Assembly: GCA_947260045.1 (NCBI GenBank)
Contig: CAMYOP010000128.1
Location: 1 to 7,769, forward strand
DNA from: an uncultured Desulfobulbaceae bacterium
Lineage (GTDB): Bacteria; Desulfobacterota; Desulfobulbia; Desulfobulbales; Desulfobulbaceae
Length of the DNA: 7,769 nucleotides
Direction of reading: 5' to 3'
Position numbers and translations under genes: made by a program. The notes beneath the pieces were generated by a model. The model worked only from the letters and a program-made list of their open reading frames with translations, had not been told where the DNA came from and did not search any database. How positions within the stretch are numbered: the first letter of the stretch is position 1; each line of letters starts with the position of its first letter. Of the stretch, positions 1 through 6,807 are shown piece by piece.

Positions 1-1902
1 GTCGTCGGCAATACCCTTCAAGTTACAATGGTCGAACCGACAGATACCACAGCAGTTGAAGACCTCCAGAATGCAGTCAATAAAGGTATCAGTGCCTGCG
101 TTTCAACGGAAAAAGAAATAATAGACGCTTATCGCACCTATTATAAAATTGATGATGATGAATACAAAACCTTCTTAGATGGTGGAGGAGAAGAAGAACA
201 TGAAGAGGATCAGGTAACACAGGTCGAAGATTTTGGTGCCCTTGTTTCCGATGCTGCTGAAGATTTTGAAATCGAAAGTGATTCTGATAATGATGCTGTT
301 TTTGATCAATTCTCTGCCTCTGACGCACCCATTATAAAACTGGTAAACGGCATTCTTGTAAAAGCTGTACAGGAAGGTGTCAGTGATATCCACATAGAGC
401 CTTTTGAAAAAACTATGCAGGTTCGATATCGTAAGGATGGTTCTCTATTTAAATCAATGAACCTGCCACTGACAATCAAAAACGCCCTTGTTGCCCGTAT
501 GAAAATATTGGCTGACTTGAATATAACTGAGCGTCGAGTTCCTCAGGATGGTCGTATTAAAATTCGCCTGGGCCGCCGAAAAGCTGTCGATTTTCGGGTC
601 TCCACTCTACCTTTACTCTATGGTGAAGGAATTGTCCTTCGTATCCTTGACAAGAGCTCACTCAATGTTGATCTCACGAAACTCGGATTTGAACCAGAAA
701 CCTTTGAGGTACTCAAAAGATGCTTAAAACGACCTCAAGGTTTGCTTCTCGTAACTGGCCCCACTGGATCCGGTAAAACAGTAACCCTCTATTCAGCTCT
801 CAACTCTCTTAATACAGAAGATATTAAAATATTGACGGCAGAAGATCCTGTGGAGTTTAACTTCAAGGGTATTTGTCAGGTAAATGTAAACCAGGAAGTT
901 GGCATGACCTTTCCAGCTGCCCTGAAAGCATTTTTGCGCCAAGACCCTGATATAATCATGGTTGGTGAGATTCGTGACATCGAAACAGCTGAAATAGCAA
1001 TGAAAGCGGCAATGACGGGTCATCTTGTTTTCAGCACCCTTCATACAAATGACTCTCCTTCAACCGTAGGCCGTATGATTGATATAGGTATACCCTCTTA
1101 CCTGCTTGCCTCATCCTTGACAATGGTGCTCTCCCAACGTTTGGGCCGACGTCTTTGCCAAAAATGCAAAATAAAAGTAAATCATGACAAAGATTTCCTA
1201 ATTAGTTCAGGCTTTGATGAAGATGAAATAGATGGCTTGAATCTTTATGGCCCCAAGGGCTGCAATGAGTGCAATGGCCTAGGCTATAAAGGTAGAGTTG
1301 GTTTTTTTGAGCTCATGGAAGTAACCGATGATGTTGGCAAAGCCATAAATGCTGAAGTTCCAGAAGAACAACTCCGGAAAATAGCCATTCAGGATGGGAT
1401 GGTGCCATTAAGACAGGCTGGACTGAAAAAAGCGAAACAAGGGGTAACAAGCGTAGAAGAAGTTTTACGTAGAACAGTAGCCCACGAAGAAAGCCTCCCT
1501 GCGTATCTCATCAATCCTGACATTGAAGAGTACGAAGATGGGGATATCATTATCCAGGAAGGGAACAAAGACATAGACTTTTTTAAACTGGTAAGAGGTA
1601 AGGTCGCTGTTTTAAGAGGGAGTAAAAAAATAGCAGAAATCACCGAACCTGGTGAGTATTTCGGTGAGATGTCAGTCATTTCCAACGAACCTCGATTTGC
1701 TTCTGTTATTTCCAGTGGCCGTTGTACCATTAAAAGATATCCTGGTGAAAAACTGATGGAATTAATAGAAAAATATCCTGATGTTTCGCGTCATTTATTT
1801 AAAACCATTGTTGGCAGACTGCAAAAAACAGATAGAATTGTTGTCAAACTTGCAGGTGGTGGCCAAAGACAACAGAGACCTCAGGCCTTGAGAAGAGGCT
1901 AA
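1..1902 (+). CDS. PilB/GspE-type assembly ATPase with C-terminal cyclic-nucleotide-binding domain (5' partial)
   Basis: Hexameric cytoplasmic ATPase that powers assembly of a type IV pilus or type II secretion pseudopilus. The frame is open to base 1 and the residues before the ATG at 28 continue the usual N-terminal (MshEN-like) domain, so the true start is upstream. Numbering from that ATG: N-domain remnant 1-42; acidic linker about 43-97; N2 domain about 98-210; Walker A GPTGSGKT 244-251; Asp box around E272-D273; Walker B with E314 (MVGEIRD); His box with H332 and H339; zinc-site cysteines C377, C380, C412, C415. An extra CNB domain follows at about 499-605. All ATPase motifs are intact, so it should be active. 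The order of domains and the zinc site fit PilB/GspE and not the retraction ATPase PilT. Which of the two it serves cannot be decided, because no pilin, PilC or Gsp neighbour is in view. It is separated by 262 bases from the glycan cluster. Confidence 0.93.
   Translation, partial: VVGNTLQVTMVEPTDTTAVEDLQNAVNKGISACVSTEKEIIDAYRTYYKIDDDEYKTFLDGGGEEEHEEDQVTQVEDFGALVSDAAEDFEIESDSDNDAVFDQFSASDAPIIKLVNGILVKAVQEGVSDIHIEPFEKTMQVRYRKDGSLFKSMNLPLTIKNALVARMKILADLNITERRVPQDGRIKIRLGRRKAVDFRVSTLPLLYGEGIVLRILDKSSLNVDLTKLGFEPETFEVLKRCLKRPQGLLLVTGPTGSGKTVTLYSALNSLNTEDIKILTAEDPVEFNFKGICQVNVNQEVGMTFPAALKAFLRQDPDIIMVGEIRDIETAEIAMKAAMTGHLVFSTLHTNDSPSTVGRMIDIGIPSYLLASSLTMVLSQRLGRRLCQKCKIKVNHDKDFLISSGFDEDEIDGLNLYGPKGCNECNGLGYKGRVGFFELMEVTDDVGKAINAEVPEEQLRKIAIQDGMVPLRQAGLKKAKQGVTSVEEVLRRTVAHEESLPAYLINPDIEEYEDGDIIIQEGNKDIDFFKLVRGKVAVLRGSKKIAEITEPGEYFGEMSVISNEPRFASVISSGRCTIKRYPGEKLMELIEKYPDVSRHLFKTIVGRLQKTDRIVVKLAGGGQRQQRPQALRRG
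1522..1842 (+). other. Cyclic-nucleotide-binding (CNB) domain at the C-terminus of the assembly ATPase
   Basis: This part of the ATPase has the CNB beta-barrel pattern: a Y-x-x-G-D start (EYEDGD, about residue 501 counting from the ATG at 28), an F-F-x-L-x-x-G-x-V strand pair (518-525), then the phosphate-binding cassette FGEMSVISNEPRFASV at 545-560. The ribose-contacting Glu (E547) and the phosphate-contacting Arg (R556) are both present. Their nine-residue spacing matches the cassette of eukaryotic protein kinase A regulatory subunits as I recall it. A helical tail (about 575-605) and a basic Gln/Arg-rich end follow. Binding of cAMP, cGMP or another ligand is inferred, not shown. There is no DNA-binding helix-turn-helix after it, so this is an allosteric sensor type and not a CRP-type transcription factor. 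Confidence 0.85.
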
Positions 1903-2164
1903 CGAAAAATATTATTTATACGAAAAAAAAATTTCCGCCTGTACTTGTCTCATTTAAAAAGCTCATCAATACAGTTCCAGTAAACTAATTATTGTTTTGG
2001 CTTTTTCTGCATATTTCATCTAGATCTTTTTCAACAGGCAATTTTACCGTTCTTTATACACACTGTTTATTTATCTCAAGACCTCTATTGCAGGATAATG
2101 TAGTATAGAAATGATTTACACTCACTGAACCAGCAGAAAATAATAATCAACCCAGTCTAAATCA
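1903..2164. other. AT-rich intergenic gap; probable boundary between two transcription units
   Basis: This is the only sizeable gap in the window and it holds no plausible gene on either strand. Just after the ATPase stop there is a 9-A run (1923-1931) and a short direct repeat ACGAAAAA (1902-1909 and 1920-1927). I found no GC-rich hairpin followed by T residues, so no intrinsic terminator can be called. A promoter for the downstream cluster would be expected here. Loose sigma70-like candidates include TTGGCT at 1997-2002 with TAGATC at 2021-2026 (18-base spacer), and a TATACA element at 2055-2060. None is strong enough to list as a promoter. Confidence 0.5.
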
Positions 2165-3127
2165 TTGTCTTCACATAACCCTTTAAAAATAGCTGCTTTT
2201 TTTGACAGCAGGCCTGGTCATGTGAAACAGACTCAAGGCGTTCTCGAGGCACTTGCAGAGATAACCTCCATAGAGATTAAAGAAATTGCCGTACCCCACC
2301 TGCCCTTTTTAGTGGAGCTTAACAAGCATATTCAATATTTTTTCACTCCGCAGAGATTAGCAGAGAAAAACATCAAGAACGTTGACCTTATTATTGGTAC
2401 AGGGAGTCGCACCCATATACCGATGCTGGCCTGTAAAAAGATCTATGATACGCCTACCATTACTTGCATGTCCCCCTCGACTCTGCTAAGAAAAAAATTT
2501 GATTTATGCTTTATCCCCTATCACGACAATGTCCAGGAAGCCTCCAATGTATTTCGTACAATTGGACCTCCCAACAGATCCCGCGCAAAAAATAGGCAGG
2601 ACAAGTCCAAAGCGCTAATTCTGATTGGTGGTTTAGATCCTAAAAGCCATCATTGGAACAATTTAAAGACCATTGCAATGGTGGATGAACTGCTTAAAAG
2701 AGAGAGTCATCTTACCTGGACAATCTCATCTTCACCAAGAACTCCACCAGAAACTATTAAAAGTCTTGAAAACCTGTGCAATAACTTTAATAATAGCAAC
2801 TTTGTGGAATTTAAAGATACTCCAGCTGGCTGGATTGAGGAGCAATATGACCTCAGCCACTATGTATGGGTAACAGCCGATTCCATGTCCATGATATATG
2901 AATCACTGTCAGCTGGATGCCAAGTTGGTATTATTCCTGTTTATTGGCGAAATAAAAAAAATAAGTTTATTCAAAGTGAACAAAAATTAATCACAGATAA
3001 AATTGTACTTTCTTATGAGGATTGGCTCAATGGAAAGAAACACATCACTCACGCTCAATCACTAAATGAAGCAAAACGTTGCGCTCAAGAGATATTAAAA
3101 AGATGGTGGCCAAACCGCTTACAGTAA
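2165..3127 (+). CDS. ELM1-family (mitochondrial fission ELM1 / DUF1022) protein
   Basis: A 320-residue protein of the ELM1 family, which has a glycosyltransferase-B-like fold. The bacterial role is not established, but members often sit in LPS-type glycan clusters, as here. Seen in the sequence: an N-terminal DSRPGH-x2-Q-x2-G motif (14-25) matching the family's D-G-x-P-G-H-x-x-Q signature, GTGSRTHIP (78-86), a second Rossmann-like strand LILIGG (151-156), TISSSPRTP (186-194), and VTADSMSMIYESLSAG (236-251), the family's C-terminal nucleotide-site-like segment. No signal peptide or membrane segment is seen, so it is probably cytoplasmic. The start is TTG: the frame is closed by TAA at 2144-2146 and the only later option (GTG at 2222) would delete the N-terminal motif. 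No clear ribosome-binding site precedes it. Its 3' end overlaps the next gene by 25 bases, suggesting translational coupling. Confidence 0.87.
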   Translation: MSSHNPLKIAAFFDSRPGHVKQTQGVLEALAEITSIEIKEIAVPHLPFLVELNKHIQYFFTPQRLAEKNIKNVDLIIGTGSRTHIPMLACKKIYDTPTITCMSPSTLLRKKFDLCFIPYHDNVQEASNVFRTIGPPNRSRAKNRQDKSKALILIGGLDPKSHHWNNLKTIAMVDELLKRESHLTWTISSSPRTPPETIKSLENLCNNFNNSNFVEFKDTPAGWIEEQYDLSHYVWVTADSMSMIYESLSAGCQVGIIPVYWRNKKNKFIQSEQKLITDKIVLSYEDWLNGKKHITHAQSLNEAKRCAQEILKRWWPNRLQ

Positions 3128-5427
3128 TCCAGATTTTGCCTGAACTCGACGAAGGTGGTGTTGAGGGTGAAACGCTAGAACTCGGAACATACCTTGCACA
3201 GGCAGGACACCGATCTATCATAATTTCGGGTGGTGGTCGACTTGTACCCCAACTTGAAGAAGCTGGGAGTGAGCATATAACCTGGCCCTATATCGGTGAA
3301 AAAAGTCCACGCTGTTTTCAATATATTCCACAGTTACGAAAGATACTGCTCACAGAGGATGTTGATGTTCTTCATCTCCGTTCCCGTCTTCCAGCCTGGA
3401 TAGCTTACCTTGCCTGGAAATCAATACCTGTTGCAAAAAGACCCGCTTTAGTCACAACATTTCATGGTTTCTACTCAGTAAACGCCTACTCTACAATCAT
3501 GACCAAAGGGGAAAAGGTCATTGCAGTCTCCCGTACTATTAAAGAGCACATCATTGATAAATACCGAGTCGGCGATAACCGTATATCGCTTATTCACGGT
3601 GGTGTTGATGCCTGCATTTTCGATCCTGAAAAAGTTGATACTATACGAGTCCAAAATCTGAAAAAAAAATGGGGCGTTGAGCACAGTAAATCTCCTGTCA
3701 TTATGCTGCCCGGGCGGCTGACAAGCTGGAAGGGCCAAGATGTTTTTATTGACGCTCTTGCCAGCATTAAGAATCAAAATTTTACCGCCCTCTGTGTTGG
3801 TGATACCAGTGAAAATCCTGGATTTGTCCAAAAGCTTAAGAATCAAATAAAAAAAACAGGCCTTACTGAAAAAGTACGATTAGTCGGTCACTGTTCTGAC
3901 ATGCCCGCAGCAATGCTGGCAGCAGACCTTGTCGTTTCTGCCTCATCTTCTCAACCTGAGGCATTTGGTAAAGTCGCCATTGAAGCAATGGCAATGGGAA
4001 AACCTATAATTGCGACTAGGCACGGTGGTAGTCTTGAAACAGTTGAAGAACAAAAAACAGGCTGGTTAGTTGAGCCGGCAAACCCTTTAGAGTTAGCTAC
4101 TGCCATAAGCGAAGCTCTTACTGATACAGAAAAACGTAAACAGTACGGTATCAATGGAAAAGCGAGGGTTACCAAGCACTTTACTGCCTGCCGCATGTGC
4201 GAAAAAACAGTTGATCTCTACCAGAACCTCATACTGGAAAGATCCGGGCAGAAAATCAGTGATCAATTGACAGTTGTACAGATGTTGCCTGAACTTGAAG
4301 GGGGAGGAGTAGAACGTGGCACCTTAGAGATGGGGAGATATCTGACCGAAAAGGGGCATGCCTCAATCGTCGTATCTGGCGGTGGGCGCATGGTGGAACA
4401 ATTAGAACAGGAAAAAAGTCGACATATAACCTGGAAAGTAGGCAGTAAAACTCCAAGAAGCCTCCTTTACATATTGCCGTTATGTAAATTATTGCTCAGG
4501 GAAAAAGTGGATGTACTCCATTTACGGTCGCGAATGCCTGCCTGGGTTGGCTATTGCGCCTGGAAATTAATACCTGCTGAAAAACGTCCAGCACTGGTCA
4601 CAACCTTTCATGGTTTCTATTCTGTCAACAGTTACAGTGCAATAATGACCAAAGGGCAACGAATTATTGCGGTGTCCGAATCTATTAAAGAACACGTCAA
4701 AGAACGCTATCATGAAGACAATAAATTGCGCCTGATTTATCGCGGCGTTGATGAAGACGTCTTTAACCCTGACAATGTTGCTCCAGACCGTATCAAACTT
4801 TTAGTACAAAAATGGAACATAAACCAAAACGTACCCATTATCATGCTGCCAGGAAGGCTTACACGGTTAAAAGGGCAACAACTATTTCTCAAGAGTCTTA
4901 CCTTGATGAAAAATAAGAATTTTCTAGCCCTTCTCATCGGCGACACAGAAGATAACCCTGGTTTTACCAGTGAACTTCGTTTAGCCATCAAGCAGGATAA
5001 TCTTCAAGAGAGGGTTAAACTCGTCGGGCACTGCAACGACATGCCAGCAGCACTACTCCTGGCAGATATTGTTGTTTCAGCTACCTCAGTTGAACCTGAA
5101 GCATTCGGCCGTACCACCGTTGAAGCAATGGCCATGGGAAAACCAGTTATCGCAACTGCACACGGAGGGAGCCTGGAAACAGTTCAACATGATAAATCCG
5201 GTTGGCTGGTCAACCCTTCAGATGCACAAGAAATGGCCCTGGCTCTTGATGAAGCACTGGATAGGCCTGACAAGAGAAAACAGTTTGGCATAGAAGGGCA
5301 GAGGAGAACACGTTCACTCTTCACCCTTGATTCAATGTGTGCAAAGACTTTAGATATATATAAAGAACTTCTTTTAGATAAATTGAACTCCACTGCTGCT
5401 GGCAAAACAGTGCAACAAACTCACTGA
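3103..5427 (+). CDS. Tandem double GT4 glycosyltransferase (two fused copies)
   Basis: Two complete family-4 glycosyltransferases in one uninterrupted 774-residue frame, about twice the usual 360-400. Such enzymes transfer a sugar from a nucleotide-sugar to an LPS-core-type acceptor at the inner membrane; donor and acceptor cannot be read here. Copy 1 spans about residues 8-379 and copy 2 about 391-759, joined by an 11-residue polar linker. Each has the TTFHGFYSVN segment, the donor-phosphate motif P-G-R-L-T-x2-K-G (R205/K210; R585/K590) and the E-x7-E retaining-GT motif (E286/E294; E666/E674). Copy 2 keeps the glycine-rich loop GGVERGTLE; copy 1 reads GGVEGETLE. ATG at 3103 is preferred: AAGAGA lies ten bases upstream and family homology begins just after it. 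A TTG at 3079 is a longer alternative (782 residues). The gene overlaps the ELM1 stop. A 9-A run (3661-3669) lies in copy 1. Confidence 0.9.
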   Translation: MVAKPLTVIQILPELDEGGVEGETLELGTYLAQAGHRSIIISGGGRLVPQLEEAGSEHITWPYIGEKSPRCFQYIPQLRKILLTEDVDVLHLRSRLPAWIAYLAWKSIPVAKRPALVTTFHGFYSVNAYSTIMTKGEKVIAVSRTIKEHIIDKYRVGDNRISLIHGGVDACIFDPEKVDTIRVQNLKKKWGVEHSKSPVIMLPGRLTSWKGQDVFIDALASIKNQNFTALCVGDTSENPGFVQKLKNQIKKTGLTEKVRLVGHCSDMPAAMLAADLVVSASSSQPEAFGKVAIEAMAMGKPIIATRHGGSLETVEEQKTGWLVEPANPLELATAISEALTDTEKRKQYGINGKARVTKHFTACRMCEKTVDLYQNLILERSGQKISDQLTVVQMLPELEGGGVERGTLEMGRYLTEKGHASIVVSGGGRMVEQLEQEKSRHITWKVGSKTPRSLLYILPLCKLLLREKVDVLHLRSRMPAWVGYCAWKLIPAEKRPALVTTFHGFYSVNSYSAIMTKGQRIIAVSESIKEHVKERYHEDNKLRLIYRGVDEDVFNPDNVAPDRIKLLVQKWNINQNVPIIMLPGRLTRLKGQQLFLKSLTLMKNKNFLALLIGDTEDNPGFTSELRLAIKQDNLQERVKLVGHCNDMPAALLLADIVVSATSVEPEAFGRTTVEAMAMGKPVIATAHGGSLETVQHDKSGWLVNPSDAQEMALALDEALDRPDKRKQFGIEGQRRTRSLFTLDSMCAKTLDIYKELLLDKLNSTAAGKTVQQTH
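3124..4239 (+). repeat. Coding repeat unit 1 (GT4 copy 1)
   Basis: First half of an internal gene duplication. In the best-conserved stretch, residues 112-150 of the fused protein match residues 494-532 at 31 of 39 positions by direct count. The alignment needs only three single-residue gaps to reach the donor-binding motif, each a residue present in copy 1 and missing from copy 2. At the DNA level many synonymous sites differ, so the duplication is not recent. Confidence 0.88.
4273..5379 (+). repeat. Coding repeat unit 2 (GT4 copy 2)
   Basis: Second half of the duplication, equivalent to 3124-4239. It keeps the canonical GGVERGTLE loop with Arg at 4315-4317. There is no stop codon or good ribosome-binding site between the units; in-frame TTG (4267) and ATG (4282) codons exist but lack a convincing Shine-Dalgarno sequence, so translation as one fused protein is the simplest reading. 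Confidence 0.87.
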
Positions 5428-5449
5428 TTTTGACACTCATCCAATTTAT

Positions 5450-5455
5450 AGAGGA
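5450..5455 (+). promoter_or_regulatory. Ribosome-binding site of the DUF6165 gene
   Basis: AGAGGA lies three bases before the ATG at 5459 and is the clearest Shine-Dalgarno match in the glycan cluster. It supports that start and suggests DUF6165 is translated independently of the upstream double glycosyltransferase. The spacing is short. Confidence 0.6.
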
Positions 5456-5458
5456 AAA

Positions 5459-5848
5459 ATGGCTGTAGATATTCCTGTCTCCTGGGGAGAAGTATTTGAC
5501 AAGATAACTATCTTGGAAATCAAATCCACTCGTATTGAAGACCCGGCAAAATTAATAAATATTAGAAAAGAACTCGATATACTCAATCATATCGCCAGTG
5601 AACATGGAAATAATAACTCAGAGCAACTAGATAAGTTCCTAGATCAATTGCGCCAGATAAATACAAGCTTATGGGAAATTGAGGATGATATCAGAGAATG
5701 TGAACGAAAAGGTGCCTTTGGTCCAGAATTTATAAAACTTGCACGTTCCGTCTATCAAACCAACGACCAAAGATCCATAGTCAAGCGCCACATAAATTTG
5801 CTCCTTGGCTCTGCACTCGTAGAGGAAAAATCATATCAAGCATATTAG
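5459..5848 (+). CDS. DUF6165 family protein
   Basis: A 129-residue protein, full length for what I recognise as the DUF6165 family, whose function is unknown. Visible conserved segments: an N-terminal IPVSWGEVFDKITILEIK (5-22), a central LWEIEDDIRECE (71-82), FGPEFIKLARSVYQTND (87-103), and a C-terminal INLLLGSALVEEKSY (112-126). The pattern is mostly amphipathic helix with many charged residues. There is no signal peptide and no membrane segment, so it is probably a small soluble helical protein. It sits between a double GT4 gene (31-base gap) and a GT9 gene (8-base gap), so a role as partner or regulator of the glycosyltransferases is plausible, but only from context. No catalytic motif is evident. 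The start is supported by AGAGGA just upstream. Confidence 0.85.
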   Translation: MAVDIPVSWGEVFDKITILEIKSTRIEDPAKLINIRKELDILNHIASEHGNNNSEQLDKFLDQLRQINTSLWEIEDDIRECERKGAFGPEFIKLARSVYQTNDQRSIVKRHINLLLGSALVEEKSYQAY

Positions 5849-5856
5849 ACTGCTCT

Positions 5857-6783
5857 ATGAAACGCATCCTCATTATTAAACTCAGTGCGCTGGGTGATAT
5901 CATTCAAGCGGAAGGAGCGGTGCATGATATCAAGAATCACCATCCTGGAGCTGAAATAATTGCGATGACCTCGCCCGCCTATGTACGATTCATGGAGAAA
6001 TGCCCATGGGTCGATTCTGTTATTGTTGATTCACGTGCACCCAGATGGCATTTACCCACCATGCTAACCTTGCGAAATACCTTACGTGCTGCGCAAATTG
6101 ATGAAATTTATGATCTCCAGCAAGTAGCACGCACTGAATTTTATCGTCGTTTTCTCTTTTCTAAAACGAGCACCTACCATTGTCGCTCCCAATCTAGCTC
6201 TCTTGTAAAAACCAAGCCCCGAAAGAAATGTGCGGCCGAAGAATTTGTCGACCATTTCGTCCAAATGGGAATTTCAGTGCGCCATAGCTTACACCCTGAT
6301 ATTTCCTGGATGGCGCCAGATATGGACGAGTTTCTCACCAGAAATAATCTTTTTTCTCCCTTTGTTGTCCTGATACCAGGGGCATCAACCAAACATATTG
6401 AGAAAAGATGGGCTCATTATGATGCACTCGCAGCCTGGTTAACGCAGCGAGGACGAAAGGTGATTACTGTTCCAGGGCCTGCAGAAATGGAACTTTGCAG
6501 GTCTCTGCGAAATGCTACGATGATAACTCATGGCAAGAGATACCTTGATATATTTGAGCTGGCAGGTGTTTTAAACAAAGCAGAGTATGTCATAGGCAAT
6601 GACACTGGTCCTACTCATATGGCAGCACATTTAAAAAAGCCAGGCCTAGCCTTATTCAGCAAGCATGTTCATGCCAGGCAGACAGGTATTCAACACACTC
6701 AGTTTTCCTTTATTGAAGTTGATTCCCTGCAAACACTCTCTCTAAGTGATGTCATAAAACAGGTTGCAAGCGCCATCAACTAA
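5857..6783 (+). CDS. Glycosyltransferase family 9 (ADP-heptose:LPS heptosyltransferase family)
   Basis: A 308-residue GT9 enzyme. Family members WaaC, WaaF and WaaQ transfer heptose from ADP-heptose to the LPS inner core on the cytoplasmic face of the inner membrane. Seen here: the N-terminal KLSALGDI motif (8-15), with D14 at the position of the catalytic Asp of WaaC; the donor-side segment GAS-x5-KRW (175-185); and GNDTGPTHMAAHL (247-259), the family's donor-binding motif, with D249, G251 and H254. All key residues look intact, so it should be active. It is slightly shorter than the usual 320-350. Which sugar and which position it serves (heptosyltransferase I, II, III or another) cannot be assigned. 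It starts 8 bases after the DUF6165 stop with only a weak ribosome-binding site, which fits coupled translation. Confidence 0.92.
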   Translation: MKRILIIKLSALGDIIQAEGAVHDIKNHHPGAEIIAMTSPAYVRFMEKCPWVDSVIVDSRAPRWHLPTMLTLRNTLRAAQIDEIYDLQQVARTEFYRRFLFSKTSTYHCRSQSSSLVKTKPRKKCAAEEFVDHFVQMGISVRHSLHPDISWMAPDMDEFLTRNNLFSPFVVLIPGASTKHIEKRWAHYDALAAWLTQRGRKVITVPGPAEMELCRSLRNATMITHGKRYLDIFELAGVLNKAEYVIGNDTGPTHMAAHLKKPGLALFSKHVHARQTGIQHTQFSFIEVDSLQTLSLSDVIKQVASAIN

Positions 6784-6807
6784 GATGCCGGATAATTCTA
6801 CGATACA

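Noticed and set aside
1389..1730. Minus-strand 113-codon open frame inside the ATPase gene
   Set aside because: It is fully antisense to the conserved C-terminal ATPase and CNB coding region and has no recognisable domain or ribosome-binding site.
1522..1842. CNB region as a separate CRP/FNR regulator gene
   Set aside because: It is in frame with the ATPase without a stop, has no own start with a ribosome-binding site, and lacks a helix-turn-helix domain.
1902..1935. Possible intrinsic terminator after the ATPase gene
   Set aside because: There are A-runs and a short direct repeat, but no stable stem followed by a T tract.
3079..3102. TTG at 3079 as the start of the double glycosyltransferase
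   Set aside because: It adds eight residues with no family match and lacks a good ribosome-binding site; ATG at 3103 has AAGAGA upstream and sits just before the first conserved strand. The longer form is not excluded.
3475..3846. Minus-strand 123-codon open frame inside the first GT4 unit
   Set aside because: It lies opposite conserved GT4 motifs and its translation resembles no family; it is a shadow of the real gene.
3124..5379. The long internal duplication as an assembly artefact
   Set aside because: The two units differ at many synonymous and amino-acid positions, so they are distinct sequences and not one region assembled twice.
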